From Dinochytrium kinnereticum (lineage: Eukaryota > Chytridiomycota > Chytridiomycetes > Chytridiales > Chytridiaceae), in assembly GCA_027604005.1 (NCBI GenBank), contig JADGJT010000328.1, positions 1,366-26,189 of the forward strand: a DNA stretch of 24,824 nucleotides. Reading direction: 5' to 3'. This document shows positions 8,261 through 18,822 of this stretch, piece by piece. The position numbers and the translations under genes were made by a program. The notes below the pieces were generated by a model. The model saw only the letters and a list, made by a program, of their open reading frames with translations, did no database searches and had not been told where the DNA came from. Within the stretch, counting starts at the first letter, position 1. Each line of letters opens with the position of its first letter.

Positions 8261-10592
8261 ATGCATCCCATTTTGTGCAACTTGCAAAACTCAATCAACA
8301 TGCTCACTGCTGCTTTCGCCCCTGCACCAGTATCGGTGGATCCTTCCCTCGCCCCCGAATCGCATTCTGCGAACCCCTTCAGGCCCATCGAAGGCTTAGG
8401 ATGCCTTTTAAGATTCGCTGGTATCGAGGGCAAGGTGTGGACGGGATCCGTTCTCATTCTCCAGGCCATCAACAAACTTGTCCCCCAACTCAAGCTATTC
8501 GACGGTCCTAAGGAAACCGCCGTGGAGGGATTCAAGATCGACACTTATGGTGGATACGATTTTATCAGATATGACTTGAGCGTTTCTCTTGGCCCAGCCG
8601 GGAAGAAGATTGAGTATCAGGTCGCTGGTCGTGATAGACAGGGTTTCTACGTCCCAGCAGCTGATCGCGAGTCCAAGGTACTTATATTGACTTATTTTTA
8701 ACGTACTGAGATGACTTCCTTAGATTGCTTTTTATTCATGCAACGGATTTGGCGGTGATGCCAAGGACCCGGAACAGAACTGGGGAGGTATCCAGCCTAT
8801 GTGGGCGGACCTTTTGCGCAGGCATCAAGAGGACCCTTTTCACGTCCAGATTGGCGGCGGAGATCAGCTTTACGCCGATGGTACACCTCATAGTAAGGAT
8901 CTTGCTGGCGCGTCCATCTTGATTATGCCCAGAACACAACCCTAAACTTGCAATTTTCATAGACATTTGGAAGGATGTTCCGCTTCTGGCAGACTGGCTG
9001 GAAACGCCCGACATTCATCTTAGATTTAAAACTCAGTGGACGTATGAGCACGAAAAGTCCTTGTCCGATTTTTACCTTTTGGCCTACGCCTACCATTTCG
9101 TAAACGCCTAAACTATCTATTGACGCTAACCATATTCTAGCAAGAGGCAGAATTTGGAAAGGCTCTTGCTACTATTCCATACACTTTCATGTGTGATGAT
9201 CATGATATCCTTGACGGCTTCGGATCATACCCAGACTACATTCGAGAATCACAAATTATGCAAAACTCGGGAAGGATCGCCTACAGATTCTTCCTTCTAT
9301 TCCAGCAGCACCAGTCTCTATCGGGTGCCGAAAAGGATCCGTCTCAAGCCCTTTTCCCAGCCCCAGCCGGTTACTCTTGGTTGAAGAAGGCGGGACCCTC
9401 GACTATTATCTTAGGGATTGACAACCGCTCCTCCAGGACTGAGACAAAGGTTCTTTCTGACGAATGTTGGTCGGTGCTTTGGACTCGTGTTGAGGCAGCT
9501 CTGGAGAAGGCAAAGGCGAGCGGCTCTCCTATGAAGCATTTATATGTGGTTGCTTCTGTACCCGTGGTATACCCAAGAATGGTGCTAGCGGATAATATTA
9601 TCAACACCGTCTCAAGCTTCCAAAATTCCCTTCGCTCTGTCGTCCGCACGGTTGGAAAGAGTGTAGAGTCTCTCAGCGCCAGCATGTCGTCCTTGTTGAA
9701 AACTGAAAATGTCCTTAAGGGCAACTCATCGACATCTCTTGGAAAGCATGTTATTGGCTCTTTTGGACAGCCAGGTGAGTGGTTTTAGCAATTCATGTTT
9801 TTTGACTGGCTTCCTCTTTTCTCAGAGCTGAAGGATGATTTGCTTGACGAATGGACTCACCTGAACCATGTAGGCATCTCTTTTTTGTTGTTTTTGTGTT
9901 TTTCGCTTACACATTCTTTAGATTGATGAACGTAACGCGATGGTTCGAAATCTTCAAGAATTTGCCGACCGTTTCAGGGTTCGCGTTAGCTTCCTTTCTG
10001 GAGACGTTCATATCTGCGGATATGGTAGATTCCGTTCTGAAAATTCGGACGACGCGAACTTCATCAATGATCATCGTGGCATGGTTCAAGTGATATCCTC
10101 CGCCATTGGAAATAGTAAGCTCCCATATTGATTGCTTGTTGCATAAAACCCCTATCATACTATTTGCATTTTGATTGACCATCGGGATTTTTTTTATTTA
10201 TGCTTTCAGCCTCTTAGCCTGATTTTTGCTATCGTTTCTTATTTTCTTCTTCTTTACACTTGCCTTGAATTTTACATTCTGGTCCGTTTATGACACTAAC
10301 AATATATCTAGACCCCCCTCCCTCTGGAATTCTCACCTACCTCCATACGAACAAGCGTGTCTTGGATGCTAAGGCCTGCGGCATCCCCGATACCGCCGAA
10401 GAAATGCTTGAAACCTTTAAAAAAGATATTGACGGGAAGGATCTAAAGAATTCGTGGTTGTTAAACAGGAGAAACTGGTCTTCTTTTACTGTTAACGATG
10501 ATTACAGCCTTAACGTCATCATTCACGTTGAAAACTTAGATCGGAATCAGGATGCCATGAGGTACCCACTTCTGGTTCCAATGCTGAAGTAA
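8261..10592 (+). CDS. PhoD-like (PhoD_2 type) metallophosphatase family protein
   Basis: Seven exons: join(8261..8677, 8724..8892, 8963..9099, 9141..9774, 9826..9869, 9922..10114, 10312..10592), 624 aa. Family blocks run in order: GCLLRFAGIEGKVWTGSVLI, FYSCNGFGGD, a metal-site motif GGGDQLY (D186), CDDHDILDGFGSYP (D260-D263), the KHLYVVASVPVVYPR region, FLSGDVHICGYG (D495, H497), VQVISSAIGN and LNRRNW. The predicted metal ligands are all present. Related fungal proteins are putative phosphatases or phosphodiesterases of unclear substrate. No signal peptide was seen, so it is probably intracellular. Exon 5 is only 44 nt and the last intron, at 197 nt, is long for this locus. The first ATG before the conserved block was taken as start. 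It diverges from the F-box gene and converges on the flippase gene. Confidence 0.87.
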
Positions 10593-10997
10593 TTACCGAG
10601 AGAAATGCGTTTGGTGTTGAGTCCATTTTGAATACAAGAACATGTTACAACCCACAGACTTCCTTTATCAATCTTGAAATTATTGTTGAATGTTTGTCGT
10701 ATTATTTAATAGTAATAACAAGCAGGAAAAATAAAAGCAGGCGAAGGACAATAGAAATTATTAATTGTGTGTAAAGCCACTATTCTCTAATAGGTGCATT
10801 TTACAGAAATTCCCCCTTCTCTCAGCAATGAAGCTATGGAAACAGAATAATCACAACGAAGATATGGAAACAAAAAAATCACAGGAGTCGGAACATTGCC
10901 CATCCGTACTCCCACAAGGGAAAGAAAGAAGGGATTAACATTAAAGTATAACAGTATCTAACAATAGGGTTAAAATTTCCACAAGTAAAGCCAGAAT
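10593..10997. other. Convergent intergenic region (phosphatase and flippase 3' ends)
   Basis: No gene is seen in these 405 bases. It is AT-rich but lacks the strong T-to-A switch of the two large blocks. An AATAAA at 10730-10735 lies 138 nt after the phosphatase stop and could serve as its poly(A) signal. Confidence 0.6.
10730..10735 (+). promoter_or_regulatory. Possible polyadenylation signal (AATAAA) of the phosphatase gene
   Basis: AATAAA on the coding strand, downstream of the stop and inside the convergent gap. The support is positional only. Confidence 0.3.
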
Positions 10998-13900
10998 CTA
11001 GGATGTCTGACGAAACGTTCTAGACGTAGCCTCCTTAATGTCTTCGAGTGGTGATGGCAACAAACAATTTATAGTAGGTACTGGTTCCCTTCGAAGGCTA
11101 CTAGCCCTCGACAGAGAATTTTGGCCCTCGACAGGAGACTCTTTCCCCCTTTTGTGACTAACTTTCCTATTGATTGACCCCGATCGCTGCGGCGCAATAC
11201 GGTCATTCTCCTCCTCCAATCCTGTCGATGATACAGCGAATGATATGCCATAACCGCTCGGATTACTCTCCGCCATACTTTTCGATTCAAACGAACCGTT
11301 TTTCAGCATCTCGGCGTTAGGCGTTGCAGGGACTGCCACATGGGTCGCTTCAACAAAAATGCTACTCCCCAAAACCTGAGGACGTTTATAAGAGGCATTG
11401 CGAACAACGCTATCTCCTCGTGAAGGTTTCGGACCAAAAGTCGTGGGACGATTAGTCACGCTACCAGCATTAGAAGCAGGTCGACGTAGCGACGCAGACT
11501 TCGTAACGCTCAACGCTGTCTCTCTTCGCGACATATCCTCACGATCTTGATATGATGCACTCCTGCAACGTACAATGCTCTGGTATGTTGGGTAAAAGGC
11601 ATCCCGAGTCGCTTCCTGGTCTGCCGTAACTAAGTTCTCCTTCTCCCATTGTTGCCAGAGAGGAACCAATTCACTCCAATCCTGGGATTTTCGAAGGCCT
11701 GACCCGTCCTCTGCCATCGTTCTCAGACTTCTCGCGAATTCTGCAGCGGCCGTACCTGACGAGGTATATGAGGGTCTCGAAGCCTTTTTTTTATGGAAAC
11801 TCTTGTAGGAAACCTGATTGGTTTCAACAGAGCGAACGGTGGGTTTTTTTAAAGCCGTTGATGGCTTTTTACGCAGTTCTATCTCTTTGTCTTTGCTATC
11901 ATCAAGTGATGAATCAGCAGGCATCTTTACCTTTTTGACCCTCACCGCAGATGCACCAAACCTCCACAAACCAGGATGAAGTATGGCATCAAAGAATCCA
12001 AATGCCAAAACAACCGCTAAGGCCTGCACAATCCAGAATCGCAACTGCGAAGGATTCAAAGCGGCCCACATCCCCGCGGTGTCAACTCCAAAGATTCCCA
12101 TTTTAGGCCAGACAGTTGTGTAGACGTACGTGAAAAGCCACCAGAATGATATAGAGACGAAGAATGCCAAGTGGGTAAAGCTTGTCCAGTTATGGGAGTC
12201 CATATAGCATACTTTAATATTGACCAAAAGAACTATGACCGTATAACTCGCGGTGCCTAAGGCGAATATAGAACTCTCCTGCCATGGTCCAGACATGTCG
12301 GAAGTAAAGACCGTCCCTTCGGTCTGAAGACTCCGGACTTTTGTCAGCAAAGAAAAATCACCGGGCGTAAAGCAATTATAAACCAAGAAGGGTACAAAGA
12401 CAGAGACGACAGCGTGCCAGATCCCTTCCAGAGCCCACTTCAAGAAAATACAGGCATTCAATCCTCGATTAAACTGGCCATAACGATAAAGCTCGGGGAC
12501 GCAAAGGAGTGTGCTCTTATTGAGGTCTTTCTCAAAAATTCCAACTGCGATAACGGGTAGAGACGAAAACAAGATATTGTAAAGCGTAAGCGTCCACTGT
12601 TCGTACAAAGATGTCCCGGACCAACCCGTAAATATCTGGAAGAGAAGTTGCGTGAAGTAAAACGCGAGGCACTTATAAAAGGTCCCAAGCGTGAAGAGGG
12701 ATATGCGTATGTACGACCAGCGTCCATGAATGAAGAGAAGTGGCTGAAGGAATCGAAACTGAGCAACAGCATAATCAGCGGCACGTGAAGCAGCAAGACC
12801 CTCACGGCCGGTAATACCAATCCCAACATGAGCACACAAAAGCATAGGAATATCATTCGCGCCATCACCAATAGCCAGAGTCACTCCAGAGGGTTTTCTC
12901 CCGAAGACTAACTGGTCCCGTAGCCATCGTCCAAAATCAATAGCGAGGGGAGTTGCAGTTGTCAACTTTCCTTTGGAAATAATATCCTCGACCATTTTAA
13001 TCCACTTCAGGTTTGAGACACGCTCCCGAACCTTCGACACCAATAAAGCCTTCTGCGAAGGGGAAAATCGACAGCAAATCACCGCATCACAAAGAATACC
13101 GAGTTGAATAAACTGGTTAAGGTATGAAGATCCTGAGAGCTCCAATGTGCTAAGAGTTTCAACACCTTCTTCGTTTGCAGCCAAAATCTGGTTGTGTTGG
13201 GACTCAAGTTTCGATATTGCATCTCCGTCTATGACCACAACAACATGACCCGCCCTTCCATCTGCAGTCATGTGCTGTGCATTTTGGTGGCTTATAGGGT
13301 TATCGGATCTTTCCTTATCATCCTTTTGTACTTTCTTACTGATGGATTCAAGTGCGTACTTCTTTGATATGCAGGTATTTAGCGCAGTGCTGATAGACTC
13401 TCCTAGAATGGCAATACTCGACGCATCAAGAACAAGGACTTCACTCATTTCCTGAATAAGCTGGCAGGTGTATCCGATGTTGATAGCGGTCTCTCTTTTA
13501 TCCCCTGTAAGCATCCACACCTTCATTCCCGCTCTTCTCAGTTTATCAATAGTGTCAGGCACACCATCTTGAAGCTTATCTTCAATAGCCGTGGCTCCGA
13601 GAAGATTAAGATCCTGCTCAATCTCCTCAGCCACCTCATCCATTAGCTCCGCTCGATTATTCAAAGCCATGGAGGCATGCTCCCATCGCTCAGACCAGGT
13701 TTGGTATTCCTCAAAGCTCAGCTCACGTGAAGCGTAAAGGAGTGTTCTCAGTCCCTCTGAGGCAAATTCAGCAATATGATCAATCGTTCGTTCGATGGTT
13801 TCAATCTCAACCTCAGATAGAACAGCAGGGTCCCTCAATCTATCCAAGATAACAGAATCAGCGCCCTTGCATAAGAGCATAATACGGCCATCTGGGTATT

Positions 13901-16198
13901 CATAGATTATGGACATTCTCTTCCGGCTACTGCTGAACTCGATAGTGTGTAAAATCTGGTAAGTGCATTCCTTTGGAGACAGCAGGGTGTTCAACGTGAC
14001 CGTTGTCATAGTTCTTCCGCGCATCACGAAAGTCATCTTCCTAGCAGCATCAACTAGAGCAACTTCATCAGGGGAAGATGATTGATACAAAATAGCCATA
14101 TCTTCAGGAGAGATTTGGGCTACAGGTGGGCCGCCAGAGTTGCGATGGGCATATGAAGCAATCGTCGTGGGCCTCGTTCTCCCACTGCTGTGTCTTGGTG
14201 GCCCATTTCGATCAGGCAGGACTGTGTGGCAGAGAGACATCGCCAACAAAAAGTCATGTGCCAGACGAATATTCAAGTCGGTCCCGGCTAAATCTACAGA
14301 GTAGTAAGTCAAGATATCGCGAATGAGATTTTCAGTAGGAATTGAAGCGCTCGGGATATTCATGAAGTGAAGTGATCCCCGTGTGGATTTTGCGGCAGCA
14401 GCCACAGCGGCGGCAATAGCGGCGTCACTATTTCCGCCGAAAACGTAGCTTAAGCCAGCGACGCTTAGCTTCTTGAAAACCATAACGTTCTCCGTAAGAG
14501 TCCCTGTCTTGTCTGTGAACAGATATTGAACCTGACCAAGCTCTTCATGAAGATTGCTAGTCCGTGCCTGCGCAGGTGTGTCGTTTGCTTCGTCAAACAT
14601 CTGATTATCGCTATTGATGAAGACAACCTGAACGAGCTTAACAAACTCCATAGCGACGTACAGCGATATGGGTATCATAGTGTTATAGAGAATGATATAA
14701 GAGAAAAATGTCGTAACGATATCGTCTTTAAGCTCGCTAAGATACCACATCCCCAAACCGCTACCGTAATACGTGGCTCTGTTTTTCTCCCAAACCGCAC
14801 TCAAAACAGTGCTAATTGCTGACAGTACGATGACAAAAATAAACATAAAGACGACAATGCGATTGGTGATACTTTCGAGGGATGGCGCTTTGCTTCTAAC
14901 GGCTCTGGTCGCGTTTTTCCGGATCTTTGACTCCTCTCCAGTGTAGACGGCCACCCCATAAACAAATTTCGTGTTTGCAAGAGAAGTACCTCGCGGCAAG
15001 AGCTGGTTGATAGTCAATGCGGATTTAACAGTGGCTTGCGAGTCGATCTCAATGTATCCTTCAAATTGGTAAATGTTGCCAGTTGGGGATTCGGCATGAA
15101 TGGTACCTAAGTCGAAGAGAATCAGTCCCATACATTATATAAGGAAATAATTTTGAGATTCGACTTACAGCTAAATCCTGCAAAAGACTCAATGCTTTTG
15201 ATTGAATCTTGGGTTATAGACAAGGCTTGCTTTTGCTTTAAGTTACTTTCACCGTCTAAATTAGAGGTTTCAATATAACATGCGCCATTGGGGTGGCTCG
15301 ACGAAAGTGGAACAAGATCTGCCGGGATCACATCGTTTTCCTCGATAAAGAGAATATCGCCTACCTAAAGCGGTAGTTTTTTTTTTTTTAAAAAAAAATA
15401 AGTTCAAAGGCAAAAAAGGAAGCCGACACTCACCCTAATATCTTTCCAGCAAATATCTTCCCAAACAGCATACAGCTGCTGCCCGTCGTTTGTAACAACT
15501 ATGACCTGATCAGGGCCAACGGAAAGATCCTCATCAAAATAAACAAGTCGAAGCCTTCTTGCTATTGTACCGTTTTCCTGATTATCTTGTTTATGTCGCT
15601 GCCAATCTTCCCAACCCTCTTTTAACATAGCAAGTGTCACAAAAACTGACAGTGGGAAGATGGTTGTGAACTGGCCAGTTGGGCTCCATCCAGGAACGAT
15701 CTGAAGCATAGATATGAGGAGAAAATAGAGATTGGCGAATTTGGAGAACTGAAGGAGAATCTGCTTTGGCAGAAAGTCCAGAATGGTGTATCGTGCGGTT
15801 CTGACTTCGTTGTCGATAAACTTCCCTTGCATATTTCGATACAGTGTCTCTTGTAAAGCGTTCCAAACGAACTTATAGAGCCGGATAAAAGGGTATAGTA
15901 ATTTCCTAGTCTTCCCCGTAAGCACCGATCTCGTAAATGAAGCGAATATTGGATCGAAGTTATAGCTCTGGCTGTGATAGTCTTCAAGATACGGCTTAAC
16001 AACGATCTTGCGGCCGACTTTCTCTTTCAACGGGGGCAATTCTACATTTCCAGCAGGAGGACGTCCAGCTTTCCCACGTCCTGGTGATGGGGGTGCGGTG
16101 TTCTGATCAGTGCTCTCATTTTGTCCCGTGCTCTTTGGGATGTCGAGGCGAAAGCTTGTTTTCGCCTCCTCTATGGTGGATGCGCGTGGCGCCGACAT
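10998..16198 (-). CDS. P4-type ATPase, phospholipid flippase, Dnf3-like
   Basis: Three exons: complement(join(10998..15106, 15169..15364, 15434..16198)), 1689 aa. Visible motifs in order: [14 protein letters not shown] before M1 (133-146); helices M1/M2 (about 153-195); the actuator DGES (292-295); PISL in M4 (466-469), typical of P4 pumps; the phosphorylation site DKTGT with D519; KGAD (734); [10 protein letters not shown] (854); GDGAND (1067-1072); then [13 protein letters not shown] and six more helices. The wording around M1 and the FEKDL...PELY segment resembles yeast Dnf3 more than Drs2 or Dnf1. Known role: ATP-driven flipping of phospholipids to the cytosolic leaflet, usually at Golgi/endosome. 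Odd points: about 40 extra residues before GDGAND (about 1012-1061) and a Ser/Arg-rich, probably disordered C-terminal tail of over 300 residues. The gene diverges from the coiled-coil gene. Confidence 0.95.
16145..16168 (-). promoter_or_regulatory. Perfect 9-bp hairpin 30 nt downstream of the flippase start codon
   Basis: On the mRNA strand GAGGCGAAA (codons 11-13) pairs with TTTCGCCTC (codons 16-18) across a 6-nt loop. The pairing is perfect and about half G/C. Hairpins placed shortly after an AUG can slow scanning ribosomes and favour that start. That this one does so is only an inference. Confidence 0.35.
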
Positions 16199-16643
16199 TT
16201 TTCTAACTCAGCTCCCCGTCAACCGCAAGCTTGCTAAACGAATGCTTCAATTTCAGGCACTAATCAACATTCTCTTAATGCAGAAGGCGACCTCGCAGGC
16301 AGTCGGCTCGTTGCTAAGGGGGTGCAGATGGAACCCGTTCCTTTCAAGAGGTAAGATCAGGGAGATCGCAATGTGGGATGCTAACTCTTAAAGAAAGCGC
16401 TGACTTTCTCTGGGGAGTAATGAGGGATTGCCATTGGGATCAAGATCGCTGATGATTTTCAGTGTAAAGCGGTAGGGGAACAATGGATTTCGATACTACC
16501 CAACTGGATGGATTGACTGGCATTGAAACCGCGCGAGGAATACATATTCTTCAGACGATATTGCCGTGACGTCAAAGTCGTTGCATCGCCCCGGTATTTC
16601 AGAGTGCCTCACCAAGTCCTACCAAGGCCTCATCCATTGGTGG
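16199..16643. other. Divergent region between the flippase and the coiled-coil gene; may hide a 5' exon
   Basis: The flippase starts at 16198. The frame of the coiled-coil gene stays open back to 16527 without an ATG, and reads plausibly (NTYSSDDIAVTSKSLHRPG) up to its first Met codon at 16644. An upstream exon carrying the true start is therefore likely. An ATG at 16483 opens a 27-codon frame, but no GT donor joins it to the good frame. Confidence 0.5.
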
Positions 16644-18104
16644 ATGCCGAATCCAGATCAGGACTGCAGAGCTCGCCTGAGGGAGCGGAACTACTATGGC
16701 ACTCTCGGATTCAATGTCGGGTTCGATGGGTCGGCAATGAAGCACCCTTCTTTTGCGGATAGCAAGCCAGTTCGAGATCAAGGTGAACTTGTTTGTGTGA
16801 TGTTGACAAATATCCAAACCTGGTCCAACTCAGCTGTCTGAATAGACCCCCCATCGATATATTTTGGATCAAGCTCCGATAATTCCAAAAAGCACGTTCG
16901 CCATGGCCCTGGCATTGAGACAACTTTCTTTAGCGACGCCATTGAAAACATTGAAAGGAAACGACTCCTTCAGAAAGAGCTTGGTTGGTGCTTTGGTCAA
17001 GGGCCGATTTTTAACAGAAACAGCAAGCTTTGAGATAGTTCAGAAACTGGAAAAAGAGAAGCAAAAGGAAAAGGAAAGAGCAAAACAGTCTGAGGTTGGG
17101 AAAAAACCCTCGTTTTGCGCTCCATCACTGAACGATGATCTTTGTTTATGCCTTAACAATTTAAAAGGATCGAGTGAACACTGTATGGCCTTTTCACGCT
17201 CATCGAAAATCTGTGACAGGCAGAGCCACTCAAGCAAATTCGGTAAACACCCGTCAAAAACTACATGTGTGATGCTAACCTTTTTTATGAAGGAGCAAAA
17301 CCAAAAGCGCGTAGCAAACCAACAGTATGCCAAGGAGTTAGGTTTGAGGTCTTTACCATTTTTTTATTGACTAATGGCAATTAGACTCGCAAATAGCTTT
17401 AAAGGCGGAGATAAAACGCAAAGAGGAAGAGATTCGAACGAGGGTTTGAGACATCAATTGTTTTCAATACCTAAACTATCAAGGAGGCTGAAAATATAAC
17501 GGATTACTGGAAACCAAATCCAAAGCCAGGCCGAAAGCACTTCGATGACCTGCAGATCCCAATAGGGGGAAAGAGAGAGCAGTTTGACCCTATTAACCAT
17601 AGCCCTATTTTAAAGAGGCCTGGTGCCCAGCGAGTGAAGCCTGGCGGTCACAATATTGAAAAAAATGAGGAAATCATAGGTAAATCAACTTAAATGGATT
17701 TAATGGATGCTAATAATGGTATTCCCCTCCAACAATAGCAAATTCACTACCGAAAATTGGAGAAAACCATACCACGGAGATGAGGAGGCCAAGAAAATCG
17801 TCAGACATTGTTCCTCGCAATAACTCGAAAGGGTTTACCTACACCGCTGCCGAAGATGAGGTAAAGATAAACATTGGCTTTGTTATACTAATGTGCGTAA
17901 ACATTCTCTGGCAGTCCTTACCTTCATACTTTCGATTTGGTCGGCCTGGGGCTGGTGCGCCTATTCTTGACCCCTCAGGAAAAAACGCTGATGCTAAGTA
18001 GGGAGCCTCCGTACTTTATCACACTAACTCCATAAAGGCTAACCGTTTATCGAGGTAACAAGCTCCTCGAGAAGATTCGATGCTACGATGAAATGCCTCT
18101 GTAA
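16644..18104 (+). CDS. Multi-exon coiled-coil protein, resembles CSPP1-type ciliary/centrosomal proteins (5' end uncertain)
   Basis: Ten exons from the first in-frame Met: join(16644..16782, 16846..16983, 17024..17094, 17168..17242, 17293..17341, 17385..17443, 17484..17679, 17739..17860, 17915..17997, 18038..18104), 332 aa, all in frame. Two charged coiled coils are seen: about residues 79-116 (IERKRLLQKEL, KLEKEKQKEKERAKQ) and 142-186 (QQYAKELDSQIALKAEI, KRKEEEIRTREAEN). Then come YWKPNPKPGRKHFDD and a Gly-rich box FGRPGAGAPILDPSGK (291-306). The YAxxLxxQI coil followed by a GxGGGAP-like box recalls CSPP1 and related cilium/basal-body proteins. The resemblance is from memory and weak, so the function is inferred. 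The third intron (16984-17023) has a poor donor and two possible AGs 6 nt apart. Introns are 40-73 nt, and many carry CTAAC-like branch sites. Confidence 0.6.
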
Positions 18105-18110
18105 TTAGCG

Positions 18111-18116
18111 AATAAA
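18111..18116 (+). promoter_or_regulatory. Possible polyadenylation signal (AATAAA) of the coiled-coil gene
   Basis: AATAAA 7 nt after the TAA stop, in the 121-nt gap before the SH3 gene. Its placement between two tightly packed tandem genes fits a 3' end. Confidence 0.4.
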
Positions 18117-18225
18117 GCAATACCCCCCTTGAAAACATTATCCAGCGTTATCACGACCTCCACTTCTCATGTGTGCCACAAATTCAATAATACTGAAATA
18201 ACCACATAACTAAACAACAAAACGA

Positions 18226-18822
18226 ATGGCTTACAGAGAATCAGAGCGAATATATCGGTGGGCGCAAGCGATGGCAGCTACTTTGCTGCTGCTGGAGGAT
18301 TCTAACATTGCCCCACAGAGAGCTCCTCATTGACTCTGTGATAACAAAGCTTGAGTTTCTCCACAACAATGGCAACCTGCCAACAGCCTCCTTCGGTGCG
18401 TTAGATGGACCTGGCTCCACCCGAGCCTCTGCAATCAGCTTATTGCGTCAAGATCTTGCTAACAATATATCAAAACCTAACAGATAAGCTTCTGTACCAG
18501 TTTCAGGCGGAGAAGCACGACATGACAAACAAAGTTTCAGCGGCGGTGGAAGCTACTACGCTCAGAAGGCCATCAGTTGGAAGTGGCAATGGATCATTTG
18601 TGGCGGCCCTTTCGGATTTTACTTCAGATGTGGATGGGGATCTTTCGTTCCGGACAGGCGACCAGATTGAGATTCTGGAAGATGGTATCTCTCTGCGTTG
18701 TGTGTCCTTCCTACTGTTTTCTCATCCATGTTTCTGCTGGCTTAGTGGATGAGCATTGGTATCGCGGTCGGTTAGGAAGGCGCGAGGGAATTTTCCCAAA
18801 GTCGTATGTTGGATCAAAGTGA
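18226..18822 (+). CDS. Small SH3-domain protein, Lsb1/Pin3-like
   Basis: Four exons: join(18226..18257, 18319..18395, 18484..18684, 18746..18822), 128 aa. The N-terminal segment (RELLIDSVITKLEFLHNNGN, then LPTASFDKL) matches the helical start of yeast Lsb1/Pin3 (xELEFLKESNxI...FD). Residues about 75-127 are an SH3 domain: ALSDF, GDLSF, TGDQIEIL, EHWYRGRLGRREGIFPKSYV. Family knowledge: these proteins bind the WASP homolog Las17 through Pro-rich segments and affect actin assembly. The usual ALYDF tyrosine is a serine here, which should alter the ligand groove. Exon 1 is only 32 nt, but its joining is supported by frame, a TTCTAAC branch site and the resulting homology. It lies 121 nt after the coiled-coil gene on the same strand. 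Confidence 0.8.

Noticed and set aside
16483..16565. ATG and 27-codon frame as first exon of the coiled-coil gene
   Set aside because: The only GT donor (16566) joins it to a frame that stops at 16757 before the conserved exons; the in-frame partner cannot be reached with canonical signals.
17095..17370. Continuous open frame through 17095-17370 as a coding exon
   Set aside because: Reading through gives Cys/Ser-rich text and puts the next exon out of frame. Splicing at 17095-17167 restores the coiled-coil frame.
18405..18752. Start of the SH3 protein at the ATG at 18405
   Set aside because: That ATG lies inside an intron (18396-18483). Splicing from the 18226 start rebuilds the Lsb1-like N-terminus (LPTASFDKL), which the 18405 start does not.
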